In this document: positions 54,591-63,720 of the stretch, in pieces
Position numbering within the stretch: position 1 is the stretch's first letter
How the letters are laid out: each line of letters begins with the position of its first letter
Source: Megalobrama amblycephala
Taxonomy: Eukaryota > Chordata > Actinopteri > Cypriniformes > Xenocyprididae
Length of the DNA stretch: 64,000 nucleotides
Assembly (NCBI RefSeq): GCF_018812025.1
Contig: NC_063061.1
Span: 33,496,640 to 33,560,639 of the forward strand
Reading direction: 5' to 3'
Notes under the pieces: model-generated
Databases searched by the model: none
What the model was told of the DNA's origin: nothing
The model's input: the letters and a program-made list of their open reading frames with translations, nothing else
Position numbers and translations under genes: made by a program

Positions 54591-55335
54591 GTACAGTACT
54601 TACGTGTCACAGTTTTAATGTAATAGGGTAAGATCAACTGGGATTGCACACAAAATGTGGGACACATTAAATACTATGTTTATTACAGTGAATTGAATAT
54701 ATATTTATTCAAAACTAATTATTTCAAAATTATGACATTGTTGGATGATTTTAGTTCTTTAGTTCAAGACCTCTGACATGGGACAAAGCAAAATCACCAT
54801 TGTTATGAGAGGAACAAGCATCTGAAATTAGATACTTTTCATGCCAAGTTTATTATAGAATAATAGTTACAAACAATAATACAAATAATAATACAAACAT
54901 ATATAATAGAGCTCATATTCACGGGATTTGTGCCTTTTAATATTTCCATGCGTTTTAAATATCTACCTTATATGTGGAATGAGCTGCAAGGTAAATCATG
55001 TGTTGTGTTGTTTTGGTTTGATTTCCATGAATCTCATGTTGTTTTAAGCTAGTGTGACTGAAGAGTATCTGTTTTCAGTATTTTGTATGCAGCAGGTGGT
55101 TGTTTGGGGTGTGAACTAGTCTTGTTGCTTTTATGATCCTGAATGACTACTCACACCTGAATGAATGTGTACTTTGTCCTTCAATTAATGTAATAATTTT
55201 AACTTATTTCCAGGTGTAGACTGCAGAGATGAATTACTGATGTTGTAATTCATAACACGTTTTACATGCTTTGCGCATGCTAATACTCTTAAAGATCAGT
55301 CTGTCTTTTAAAGTAAAGAGGATGTCACTTAATGC
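54591..55335. other. Type B unit flank
   Basis: Homologous to 49180-49780 and 62100-62450 (GTGGGACACATTAA, TGGAATGAGCTGCAAGGTAA, GACTGAAGAGTATCTGTTTT). Part of the duplicated unit. No gene. Confidence 0.55.
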
Positions 55336-55656
55336 ATTTGCATGGTAGGGTTTCATCCTATCAAGTTGGAAGGCAGACAGTTCAGCTATAAGTGACTATA
55401 AATAAATCTCTGTTTGCTAATTTTGAATTTTTTTTTTCCTATATTGCATGGTGCATACCATCTTTATAGACGGAAAAAGGTAAAGAGCTTATTACTGTCT
55501 GATTGGGCCAAAAAATGTAAAATATTCGATGTAAATGCGATGATTACTGATTTAAACTGGTAAGACAACTGTTCTCTTTTTCTAATGTGTGTTATTTAAA
55601 GTTGTTTTGATCAGGTTTACTCTGCACAGTTCCAGAATGTTCTGGTGGACTAACAC
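55336..55656 (+). promoter_or_regulatory. Type B upstream block of the 56409 gene, separated by an LTR
   Basis: Octamer ATTTGCAT (55336-55343), GGAAGGCAGACAGTTCAGCT (about 55370-55389), TTATTTAAAG (about 55591-55600) and heat-shock-like TTCCAGAATGTTC (55630-55642), ending at GGTGGACTAACAC. A 694-bp insertion follows, and the block's last part (CTTGTATCTCTCATTCATAG) resumes at 56355. Confidence 0.58.
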
Positions 55657-56350
55657 TGTAACTGGTGGTTTGAGTTTATCCTGGGTTAAACAGTTAATAG
55701 TATCTCTCAGAATTTGCTTTGGTACTTGAATTGTTGTGTATTTTGAAAAGTCATGTAAAGGGAAAGTTTTGAAGTTTTTGGACTTTTTTAAAGTGCGTTA
55801 TTGGTACGTTAGGGGATACCTGAGTTGAGTTGAGTTGAGTTGAGGCGGGACTCGGCCGTTTTAAGACCCAACAGTTCAGCAGTCGACATCGGTGGGGCGA
55901 TATGACAGTGCAGCAATTAATTCCTCTGTGTACGGTGAACTGAAGACGGAAACAACAGAAACCGGCAGCCTTCCGTCCATGCCAGGCAACGCTCTGCAAA
56001 CAGCCCCGGTGACGAAGGATCAAGCGAGCTCAGCGGACAAACACTGAAGCGATAGGATCCAGCACCTGTGGTCATCCGCGCCAGGAAGATCCATCACAAC
56101 GGCATGTGCATAATTAAACGCAGCAACCAGGCGTGCACATAATTTGAACAGCCCGCGACTCAGCCACTATTGTTGGCCGCCCTCTCATGCAAACTCAACA
56201 CGTCACTCACTACTCCCGTTGCTCCTTCCACTTCCTCTTTTATTCAGGTATTTCCGTTCAATCAGTCACGCCTTTCTCCCGACTGATTATGACAATTTTT
56301 TTTTTTTTTTTTTTTTTTAAACAGTGCGGTATAATTCCAAAACCGTCACA
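55657..56350. mobile_element. Putative solo LTR inserted in a receptor 5' region
   Basis: The insert starts TGTAACTGG and ends CCGTCACA, with ACAC (or AACAC) directly repeated at the borders (55653-55656, 56351-56354). The uninterrupted paralogues read GGACTAACACTTGTATC, which shows the empty site. It has a TG...CA structure, a TTGAGTTGAGTTGAGTTGAG tandem, a GC-rich middle and a T22 tract near 56295-56318. No coding region. It is probably a solo LTR; the family is unknown. Confidence 0.72.
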
Positions 56351-56408
56351 ACACTTGTATCTCTCATTCATAGATCACAGTGTGTTTTTGACTGCAAACA
56401 GTGAAGAG

Positions 56409-57242
56409 ATGAACATCTCCAGTGAGATCTTCCCCACTGATGGATCAAACTCTTCCAGTTACTTGCTCAACATCGGCACTGACATTGAAATTAATTTACT
56501 ATATTTCCTCATTGTAGTGTTGGGTCTTCCTATCAACTCCTATGTGATATGGCTTATAGTGTCAGGAAAAAGGAATGAACTTGCGGCAGAGTTCTTCAGT
56601 CTGAACCTCGCTGTCTGTGAGATCTTGCTATGTGTGGAAACTGTTTTTATTTTTCTCTCTTATGAATTTGAATTTCTCTGGACAGTTGTGAGTGCTTTTG
56701 ATGGACTAACCTTCATTGGTCATCCTCTTTTTATGTGTCTAATCTGTTTTGAGCGTTACCTGGCAGTGGTTCATCCTGTAATCTTTCTGAAATTCAAACC
56801 TCTCAGATATAGAGTGATCTGCTCTGTTATTGTCTGGGTGGCAGGTCTTGGCTTCAGTGGGATATTTATATTTTTTGCCATGTTCCAGCCTATGTTGTAC
56901 TTAGTTTTTTTGTTCGCACAGTTCCTGTTCTTCTTCTCCATCCAGTTGTTTTGTCTTGTGGCTGTTCTCAGAGCTCTGAAGCAGTCAGGACCAGGTGAGA
57001 GAGGGAAAAAGAGAGAGGAGGAAAACAACACGAAGAGAAGAGCGTTTTATCTCATTCTAATAACTACTGTGACCATGCTTATAGCTTATGCCCCCTATAT
57101 AATTTTATTAGCTCTTTTTATGACAACAGACAGTACTGACACACTCTTGTCTATTAGTTGTCTTTGTTTTTCTTTGGCTGGTTTGGTGCAGCCTCTTCTC
57201 TTTCTTTACCGGATGAGGAAACTTCCCTTCATCAAATATTAA
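56409..57242 (+). CDS. Rhodopsin-like GPCR, type B, intact (277 aa), divergent ICL1
   Basis: Complete receptor. The ATG at 56409 (MNISSEIFPTDGSNSSSY) is chosen; an open frame continues upstream to 56187 but only through LTR and poly-T sequence. TM1 has GLPINSYVIW. ICL1 reads SGKRNELAAEFF where all others have TGTGNG(L/I/V)A, so a charged loop has replaced a glycine loop. TM3 ends CFERY, and ICL2 reads HPVIFLKFKPLRYRV. GHPLFMC replaces GRPLFQC. TM5-ICL3 is standard (GPGERGKKREEEN). TM7 is LVQPLLFLYR and the tail LPFIKY. The frame is intact, but several array-invariant sites have changed, suggesting relaxed or altered selection. Confidence 0.86.
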   Translation: MNISSEIFPTDGSNSSSYLLNIGTDIEINLLYFLIVVLGLPINSYVIWLIVSGKRNELAAEFFSLNLAVCEILLCVETVFIFLSYEFEFLWTVVSAFDGLTFIGHPLFMCLICFERYLAVVHPVIFLKFKPLRYRVICSVIVWVAGLGFSGIFIFFAMFQPMLYLVFLFAQFLFFFSIQLFCLVAVLRALKQSGPGERGKKREEENNTKRRAFYLILITTVTMLIAYAPYIILLALFMTTDSTDTLLSISCLCFSLAGLVQPLLFLYRMRKLPFIKY

Positions 57243-58590
57243 TAAGATAATTCCTCTGTAATCATAATTATGAAGTCATCTTGGTAACACTTTAGTATGG
57301 GGAACAATTCTCACTTTTAACTAGTTGCTTATTAGCTTGCATATTGGCTGTTTATAAGTACTTATAAAGCACATATAAATGCCTTACTCTGCATGACCAT
57401 ATTCTACATCCCTAAATCCTACCCCATACCTAAACTTCAATGCTACAACAACTACCTTACTAACTATTAATAAGCAGTAAATTAAGAGTTTGTTGAGGCA
57501 AAAGACATAGTTCATTACAGCCATTATTTCATACAGTTTTCACAAGCACTGATTATATAATTTGTATTTTTGTTCTCTTGTATTAATGTGTGCTATTTCT
57601 TGTAATTTGTTTATTTGTTTCTATTTTATATTGACTGCTTACTTGTCTTTAATGTTTGAATTTTATATTAGTTAGGCCAGTATTCGTTTTTGCTGTGATC
57701 TTAAAACAGAATTGAGAATTGTGAAATGTCACTGTTGTCTAAAATGATGGTTTTGCAAGGTTACGTAGGTCATCAACAACGAAATCATTAACTTTATTTA
57801 TTTAGGCAGGGACAGTGAATGTTTTGGCAGGGAATATAAATACAAATCCTTATGTCAATGTGACTTCATGAGCATTCATATGTACTTTTATGTAAAGTGT
57901 GGTTCTACCACACGTACATTTACTTACGTTTCCATAGACACTGAAACATACAATTTTGACAGCACTAAAATCTAAATTATTTACATGCTTTACATGTTTA
58001 AATTATGTTTTACATTATTTACTTGTTATTTACAATTATTTACAGCTTTATAGTACAAAAAATGTCTATGAATACTTATTTATGAATATTAAAATTGTAT
58101 TATTTTGATTCTATATTCAATCGTCTATCAATGCCATTATGTTTTCAGTTCCATTTATTAAATGCAGTCTACTCATCCACTTACAGTGAAATTAATTAAA
58201 TGAAATGAGTTTAACTCAAAAAATAATGAATTATTTGTTTACAGTACTCATACTTATTAGTTTTAAAACTTAAATGGTTTAAGGCAATCGATTTCCTTAA
58301 ATAGCTTGAGTAACCATAACTTATTATATATAACTTATGTGGCTTCTGCTGCAAACTCATTTCGAAGGACTGCATAATGTTGATTACATAAGAAGATTGA
58401 TGTATAGGAGTGATTTGTTTTTAACCCTATAAGCAAAGAACGAAATAGAACTTCACCATGAGTATATCGGGCCTTAAAAATGTCAAAATCCAGTTGGTAG
58501 CCAAAGCTACAGTAAATCATTTAGGACTAGTAGGACTGACATGGAAGGAAGTGAGAAAGAGCCTCGATAATCAGTCATGCCAAGAAACAT
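57243..58590. other. Intergenic, degenerate repeats
   Basis: 57290-57500 starts TTGGTAACACTTTAGTATGG and looks like a common fish interspersed repeat whose right end I could not find. The remainder is AT-rich without a gene. Confidence 0.45.
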
Positions 58591-58599
58591 GGGTTGACT

Positions 58600-59017
58600 A
58601 ATGATAATAATGATAATCCTTTTACAATGGAATGCTTGAAGCTTAATAGCCAACAGTCACGATTTGAACGTTTGATAAATGAATCAGATGAGAAACTGGA
58701 TATACAATGTGTTCAGTAAACTTGGCTGAAATCGAATCTAGAATTTGTAATGAATGGATATGCAGCAGTAAAGAAAGAGGATTGCGGGATGAGCGAGTGC
58801 CACATCCATCAAGCATAGAATACCATATAGGTTAGATCAGGATCAGGAATTCATAGTGGTGGGGGTGTGCAAAAGGTAGGGGATAAGTATTATCAGTTAT
58901 TACAACCCATGAAAAAGGCTGATGCTAGATAATTTACACAGAATACAAGGACAAAACAGACAAAAAAGGAATTTGGTGTGCAGATTTCAACACTCGTAGC
59001 TCAATGGGGAGATATAT
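58600..59017 (+). pseudogene. LINE endonuclease relic, 5' part
   Basis: Degenerate translation shows non-LTR endonuclease features in order: LQWNA near 58615, CVQ-TWLK near 58706-58735 and ADFNTRS near 58980-59000 (the G-D-F-N site). It carries several stops. It is cut at 59017 by the 59018-60581 element and resumes at 60582. Confidence 0.7.
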
Positions 59018-60581
59018 CAGCCTGATCTCACAATCAAAACGTATATATTTAGACGTAAATTAAAACTGTCCAATACGTATGTGCCTTTACATATTTACAG
59101 TGTCTTTTACGTATTATCTGGACGTAATTACAGGTTCGATACGTATCTAAATTTACGTTAAAACAACCTAAAATACGTACAGATAGAACGTGTTCTCTGA
59201 CCAGTCAGTTATCCATAGAAATTTGCTCATGAAGCTGCTTTTCAATGCTTATCTGCTTAATTTATGTTAAATACTTATTTTGTTATGAAGCCTTATGAAA
59301 TATTAACGATAAACGTAGTGATTCCGTTGCTATGATTTAAAATAAACAATAATCTGACGAAACCAGAAAAGACCGCGTTCCCGACCGGATTGATTTCAGA
59401 GCTGCAACAGAATCAGAATCGCTTCGTGGTTGACGTCTTGTTGTTCTTGGTGAGTTTTTAATTTAATTTGTTAATGTATATTTGTGATCTGTTTTATGAA
59501 ATATATTCTTAAGTACTCAGCTGTTGTTGTTTTTTATCTGGTAACAAGTGGTTTTTAGCTGGTAATCGAAAAAGTGCATCGACTCTGAAGTGATGCTAGG
59601 TTTTAGCATTGGATTACGTTAGTCATTAACACTAATGGGTATTATTATTAATCTAATTTAAATGAATGTTTTTGATGCATTTGTTGTGTTTTTTTGTTTT
59701 TTTTTATTTTCTCAGATCACACTTTTTATGACACTATGGCGCATAATGATAAAGAATTAAACGAACTTCTCAGAAAAGGACGCGCTGTTGCTGTATCCCT
59801 CGGAAGCTTTTATGATCGCACCCAAATGGATGCTGTCGCTAAAGAAGGCCACACTGGCCCTGCCAAAATGAACCTGGATCAATGCATCAAACAAGGTCAA
59901 ACGGTTATTAAAAGTCTTGACAATGCGAGTTCAATAAATAATCTGGATCATCTTTTACAAGAGTCCATCGAGCTGTTTGGACAACCAAACCACAATGGCT
60001 CAAAGGTTAGTCTTTTTGAACATCCAAACTTTACGGCAATCATTATATAACATTAGACTGAAAATTATGAAATATGGGTGGAACAAATATGCTGTGTTAT
60101 AGATAATATTCTTACTACAATAGAAGAATCTGAACAAAACAGCGCCTTGGATTCATGCATGCGTGTCCTCTGTAACACGTTAAAGGTACGTTAAGGATCT
60201 GGACGCCAATGAATGTAGAATTATATATATATAAATATAAATATAATAATAATAATAATTATTATTATTATTTAAAAAGCACGTTACAAGGCGCAATAGT
60301 ACCTGATCGAATAAGCAGCAGTTATGAGAATCATCCATGGAATTTGGTAGAAAACACACATTATCCGGCCACGTTCCGCCTATAGGCTGCACTTTAAAGT
60401 ATAGGCGATACGTAACCATTTATACGTTATTTATTTGAAAATACGTATATACTTTTACGTTTCTGAAGCCCAAATACGTGTATATCATACGTATATACGT
60501 CTATTTAAACGTCACATGCATACGTTTGCAATGGTCAAATTTTACGTACAAATAGACACGTATTTTCATGAGATCACGTTG
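59018..60581 (+). mobile_element. Unclassified DNA element with TACGT-rich ends, 7-bp target duplication
   Basis: GATATAT flanks both sides (59011-59017, 60582-60588), and the interrupted LINE frame continues across it. The ends CAGCCTGATCTCA and its counterpart (complement CAACGTGATCTCA) begin about 45-bp imperfect inverted repeats. Each subterminal arm of about 180 bp carries roughly 8-11 copies of TACGT/ACGTA words, as expected for clustered transposase-binding sites. The interior holds a multi-exon-like gene fragment on the plus strand and a short (TA/TAA)n tract at 60222-60275. No known transposase is recognised, and I cannot assign a superfamily. Confidence 0.72.
59736..60185 (+). CDS. 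Unrecognised spliced gene fragment inside the 59018 element
   Basis: A likely non-coding exon ends at CTTG|GTGAGT (59449/59450). A T-rich tract and TTTTCTCAG (to 59715) precede exon 2, whose ATG at 59736 begins MAHNDKELNELLRKGRAVAV. Its 271 coding nt end at AAAG|GTTAGT (60006) in phase 1. The next acceptor, GTGTTATAG (60102), opens an 83-nt exon that is in phase and stop-free (starting DNILTTIEESEQ) and ends at AAAG|GTACGT (60185). There is no later exon before the element's end, so the gene is truncated. The predicted protein is hydrophilic and mostly helical in character, with no domain I know. It may be the start of a lost transposon protein or a captured host gene. Intron 60007-60102 is excluded. 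Confidence 0.5.
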
Positions 60582-60800
60582 GATATATAAACAGATACAA
60601 ATGGTAAGATAACTGATGGATGAAAGGGAATTGGTCAGTTTGAATGATGGTAGAGGAACTAGGATAAATTTACAAATGGGCTTTGAATCAGCATTATCAC
60701 TTTAGTATCTAAAACACTGTCTGGAAATAGTAAATGGGAAGTTTGAACAGTCACTACAGTAGGGAGTGATTCATGCACAGTGAGTGGGAGACTGTGAAGT
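60582..60800 (+). pseudogene. LINE endonuclease relic, 3' part
   Basis: Continues the relic at 58600-59017. It reads, with stops, TDTNGK-TD, then near 60648-60760 a RGTR and LVSKTLSGNSKWEV-TVTTVGSDS-like endonuclease C-terminus. Dead fragment. Confidence 0.7.
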
Positions 60801-61111
60801 AAGTGTTAGAGGATTAGAGGCTCATTAATATCTATAAAATTGCATTTTGTAACTCAAATTATTGGTAATGTACATTTTTCTGCCTGTTTATTTTTTATTT
60901 TTGTTGAAAGGTGCTTATGTTTAGGTTTGGGGACACAGTCGAGGAATCTGAAAATGGTAAAAGAAAATGTATAAATGTATTTATTAGGATTTTAAAGGAT
61001 TTGAAAATATTTTATGTTTTTTAGTTTTAAATACGTAATAATGTTAGAAGTATGAAAAATTCTTTCAGCCGGGGATGAAAGAGTGAGGTTTAGAATGATG
61101 ATGACCCGAGG
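60801..61111. other. Spacer, no gene
   Basis: AT-rich; I see nothing recognisable in it. Confidence 0.4.
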
Positions 61112-61115
61112 TTAA

Positions 61116-62087
61116 AGGATTAGTCCAGTTTCAAATAAAAATTTCCTGATAATTTACTCACCCCCCATGTCATCCAAGATGTTCATGTCTTTCTTTCTTC
61201 AGTCGAAAAGAAATTAAGGTTTTTGATGAAAACATTCCAGGATTATTCTCCTTATAAAGGACTTCAATGGACTTCAAACGGTTGAAGGTCAAAATTACAG
61301 TTTCAGTGCAGCTTCAAAGGGCTTTAAATGATACCAGACGAGGAATAAGGGTCTTATCTAGCAAAACGATCAGTCATTCTCTAAAAAAATATATATGTTT
61401 TAACCATAGACGCTCGTCTTGAACTAGCTCTCTTCTACTTCTCTATTAGAATTCTGGCAGTGTAGATGCTGATAAGTGTATTACTGCCCTCCACAGGTCA
61501 AAGTTTGAACTAACTGTTATATACCCCAGGGAGAAAAAAAGTACATTTCTATAATGTACTTAAAGTGCTCTAATTTCGTGCACTAATTTTGTACTTAATA
61601 TACTAAAAACTCTTCTTTAGTACTTCTTAAGATAATCTTAAAAACATTTAAGTGTACTCAACTGTGCTATTTTGAGACACCATGAAATATGAACTAAAAT
61701 ATGCTTTTAATATACTATCTCTGTATTTAAAAAAAAAATGTATTTATATACTACTTATAGTACACTTGAACCCATAGTGTACGACAAGTGGTAACTAAAT
61801 ATATATTTTTAAATATAGAGATAGTATATTAAAATCACATTTTAATTCATATTTCATGGTGTCTCATAATAGCACAGTTGAATACACTTAGAAGCTCTTA
61901 AGATTATCTTAAGAAGTACTAAAGAAGATTTTTAGTATATTAAGTACAAAATTAGTGCATGAAAATAGAGCACTTTAAGAACTGAAATGTCCTTTTTTTC
62001 ATCTGGGACTTGCACTAGCATATTGTATATGACAATTTAGTTCACAGGTCTACAGGTCAAAGTTTTATTTGAAAGTAAACTAATCCT
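61116..62087. mobile_element. TTAA-flanked foldback MITE with an inserted long hairpin
   Basis: TTAA lies at both borders (61112-61115, 62088-62091). The AGGATTAGTCCAGTTTCAAA left end and matching right end identify the family of the 38595 element. The right arm is shorter. A separate 483-bp palindrome occupies 61525-62007. Confidence 0.85.
61525..62007. repeat. 483-bp near-perfect inverted repeat (hairpin element)
   Basis: The left arm from CCCAGGGAGAAAAAAAGTAC and the right arm ending TTTTTTTCATCTGGG are complementary for about 220 bp with few mismatches (for example CTTCTTTAGTACTTCTTAAG, GAGACACCATGAAATATGAA, TTTTAATATACTATCTCT). The short centre is near 61750-61795. No coding sequence. 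Transcripts could fold into long double-stranded RNA. Confidence 0.9.
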
Positions 62088-62091
62088 TTAA

Positions 62092-62453
62092 GCACAGTGT
62101 GAACAGCCCTAAAAAAGTGTGCCATTTTTGTGGAATGTGCAAGGTAAATCATGTGTTGTTTTGATTTGATTTGAAGCTGATGTAGTTTTGAGCTAAACTA
62201 GGTTGACTGAAGAGTATCTGTTATAAATATTTTGTATGTAGCAGGTGTGATGGCAAGTAGCCTATTTGACTACTAGCTATTTGAATGAGTTTTGTGAATT
62301 TTATTCTCTATGTGGAAATTTTAACTTATGTTCATGTGTAAACTGTAAAGATGAATCACTGATATTGTTGATTCAAAATGTTTTACAGATCTACTATCTC
62401 ATTCTAAAGATCCAATTATGTCTTTTAAAGATAATATATCACAATGTACAGGT
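62092..62453. other. Type B unit flank
   Basis: Homologous to 49400-49780 and 54970-55330 (TGGAATGTGCAAGGTAAATC, GACTGAAGAGTATCTGTT). No gene. Confidence 0.55.
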
Positions 62454-62830
62454 ATTTGCATGACAGGGTTTCAGGACACATCCCAGATATTAAAGTGCAA
62501 GTTTCCTCCCATGAACACATCAAGTCCATGTATAAGTGACTATAACTAGGTCTTTGTTTGCTATTTTAGATGTATTATTTATTTGTTTGTTTTTTCCCTA
62601 AATTGTATGAAGAACTCAGTCTTTAAATGGAAAAAAGGTAAAGAGATCAAAAAATTTCAAATGTGTGATTCTGTGTGATTTAAAATAGAATGTATTGGAT
62701 ACTGATTTAAACTGGGAACAGAACTGTTCTCTTTTTCTAATGTGTGTTATTTAAAGTAGTTTTGATCAGGTTTACTCTGCACAGTTCCAGAATGTTCTGG
62801 TGGACTAACACTTGTATCTCTCATTCATAG
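62454..62830 (+). promoter_or_regulatory. Type B upstream block of the 62867 copy
   Basis: Octamer ATTTGCAT (62454-62461), a shortened TCAAGTCCATGTATAAGTGAC in place of the GGCAGACAG motif, TTATTTAAAG (about 62748-62757), heat-shock-like TTCCAGAATGTTC (62785-62797) and CTCTCATTCATAG (ending 62830). Confidence 0.56.
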
Positions 62831-62866
62831 ATCACAGTTGTGTTTTTGACTGCAAACAGAGAAGAG

Positions 62867-63720
62867 ATGAACATCTCCAGTGAGATCTTCCCCACTAATG
62901 GATCAAACTCTTCCAATGTTTTATTTTACAACTACACTGAGGTGGAAAATAATTTCAGTACGATCTCAGTACTTTTCTTCAGTGTGCTTTTGGTTTTTCC
63001 AATGAACTTCTATGTGATTTGGCTTATAGCAACAGGAACAGGCAATGGACTTGCAGCAGAGTTCTTCAGTCTGAACCTCGCTGTCTGTGAGATCTTCTTA
63101 TGTGTGGAATCTGTTTTTATTTTTCTCTCTCGTGAATTAAAAATTCTCCGGATAGTTGTGAGTGTTTTGGATGGACTAGCCAATGGCCGTCCTGTGTTTC
63201 AGTGTCTGATCTGTGTTGAGCGTTACCTGGCAGTGGTTCATCCTGTAACCTTTCTGAAGTTCAAACCTCTCAGATATAGAGTGATCTGCTCTGTTATTGC
63301 CTGGTTGGCAAGTTTTGGTTCCAATGGGATCAGTATTTTTTTTTTCTAATGTCCCAGCCCATGGTGTACATTGTTTTTTTGTTTGTACATTTCTTCCTCT
63401 TCCTCTCCATCCAGTTGTTCTGTTATGTGGCTGTTCTCAGAGCTCTGAAGCAGTCAGGACCAGGAGAGAGAGGGAGAGAGAGAGAAGAGGAAAACCACAT
63501 GAAGAGAAGAGCGTTTTATGTCATTCTAATAACTACAGTGACCATGCTTATTTTATATGCTCCATATATAATTGTATTAACTCTTTTTAGGTTAGCAGAC
63601 AGTGCTGAAACAGTCTTCTCCATTATTTTGGTTTGTTTTACTTTGGCTGGTTTGGTGCAGCCTCTTCTCATTCTTTACAGGTTGAGGAAACTGCCCTTTG
63701 TTAAATATCATTCACTCTGA
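62867..63720 (+). pseudogene. Type B receptor with frameshift in a T10 tract (TM4/ECL2)
   Basis: From ATG 62867 (MNISSEIFPTNGSNSSNV) the frame covers TM1 (VFPMNFYVIW), TM2 (NLAVCE), TM3 (CVERY), ICL2 and TM4, then stops at 63349 just after ISIFFF. The rest of the receptor (TM5 HFFLFLSIQLFCYVAVL, ICL3, TM6, TM7 LVQPLLILYR, tail LPFVKYHSL) is intact in another frame to 63720. The break is a run of ten T (63336-63345) where paralogues have ATATTTTTTTACATG or TATTTTTTGCCATG. GRPLFQC is preceded by a one-codon deletion (LANGRP). Either it is a very young pseudogene or a homopolymer error in the assembly; apart from the T-run it looks functional. Confidence 0.85.

Noticed and set aside
56187..56408. 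74-codon extension of the 56409 receptor
   Set aside because: It lies in the inserted LTR and its T22 tract, which is absent from paralogues.
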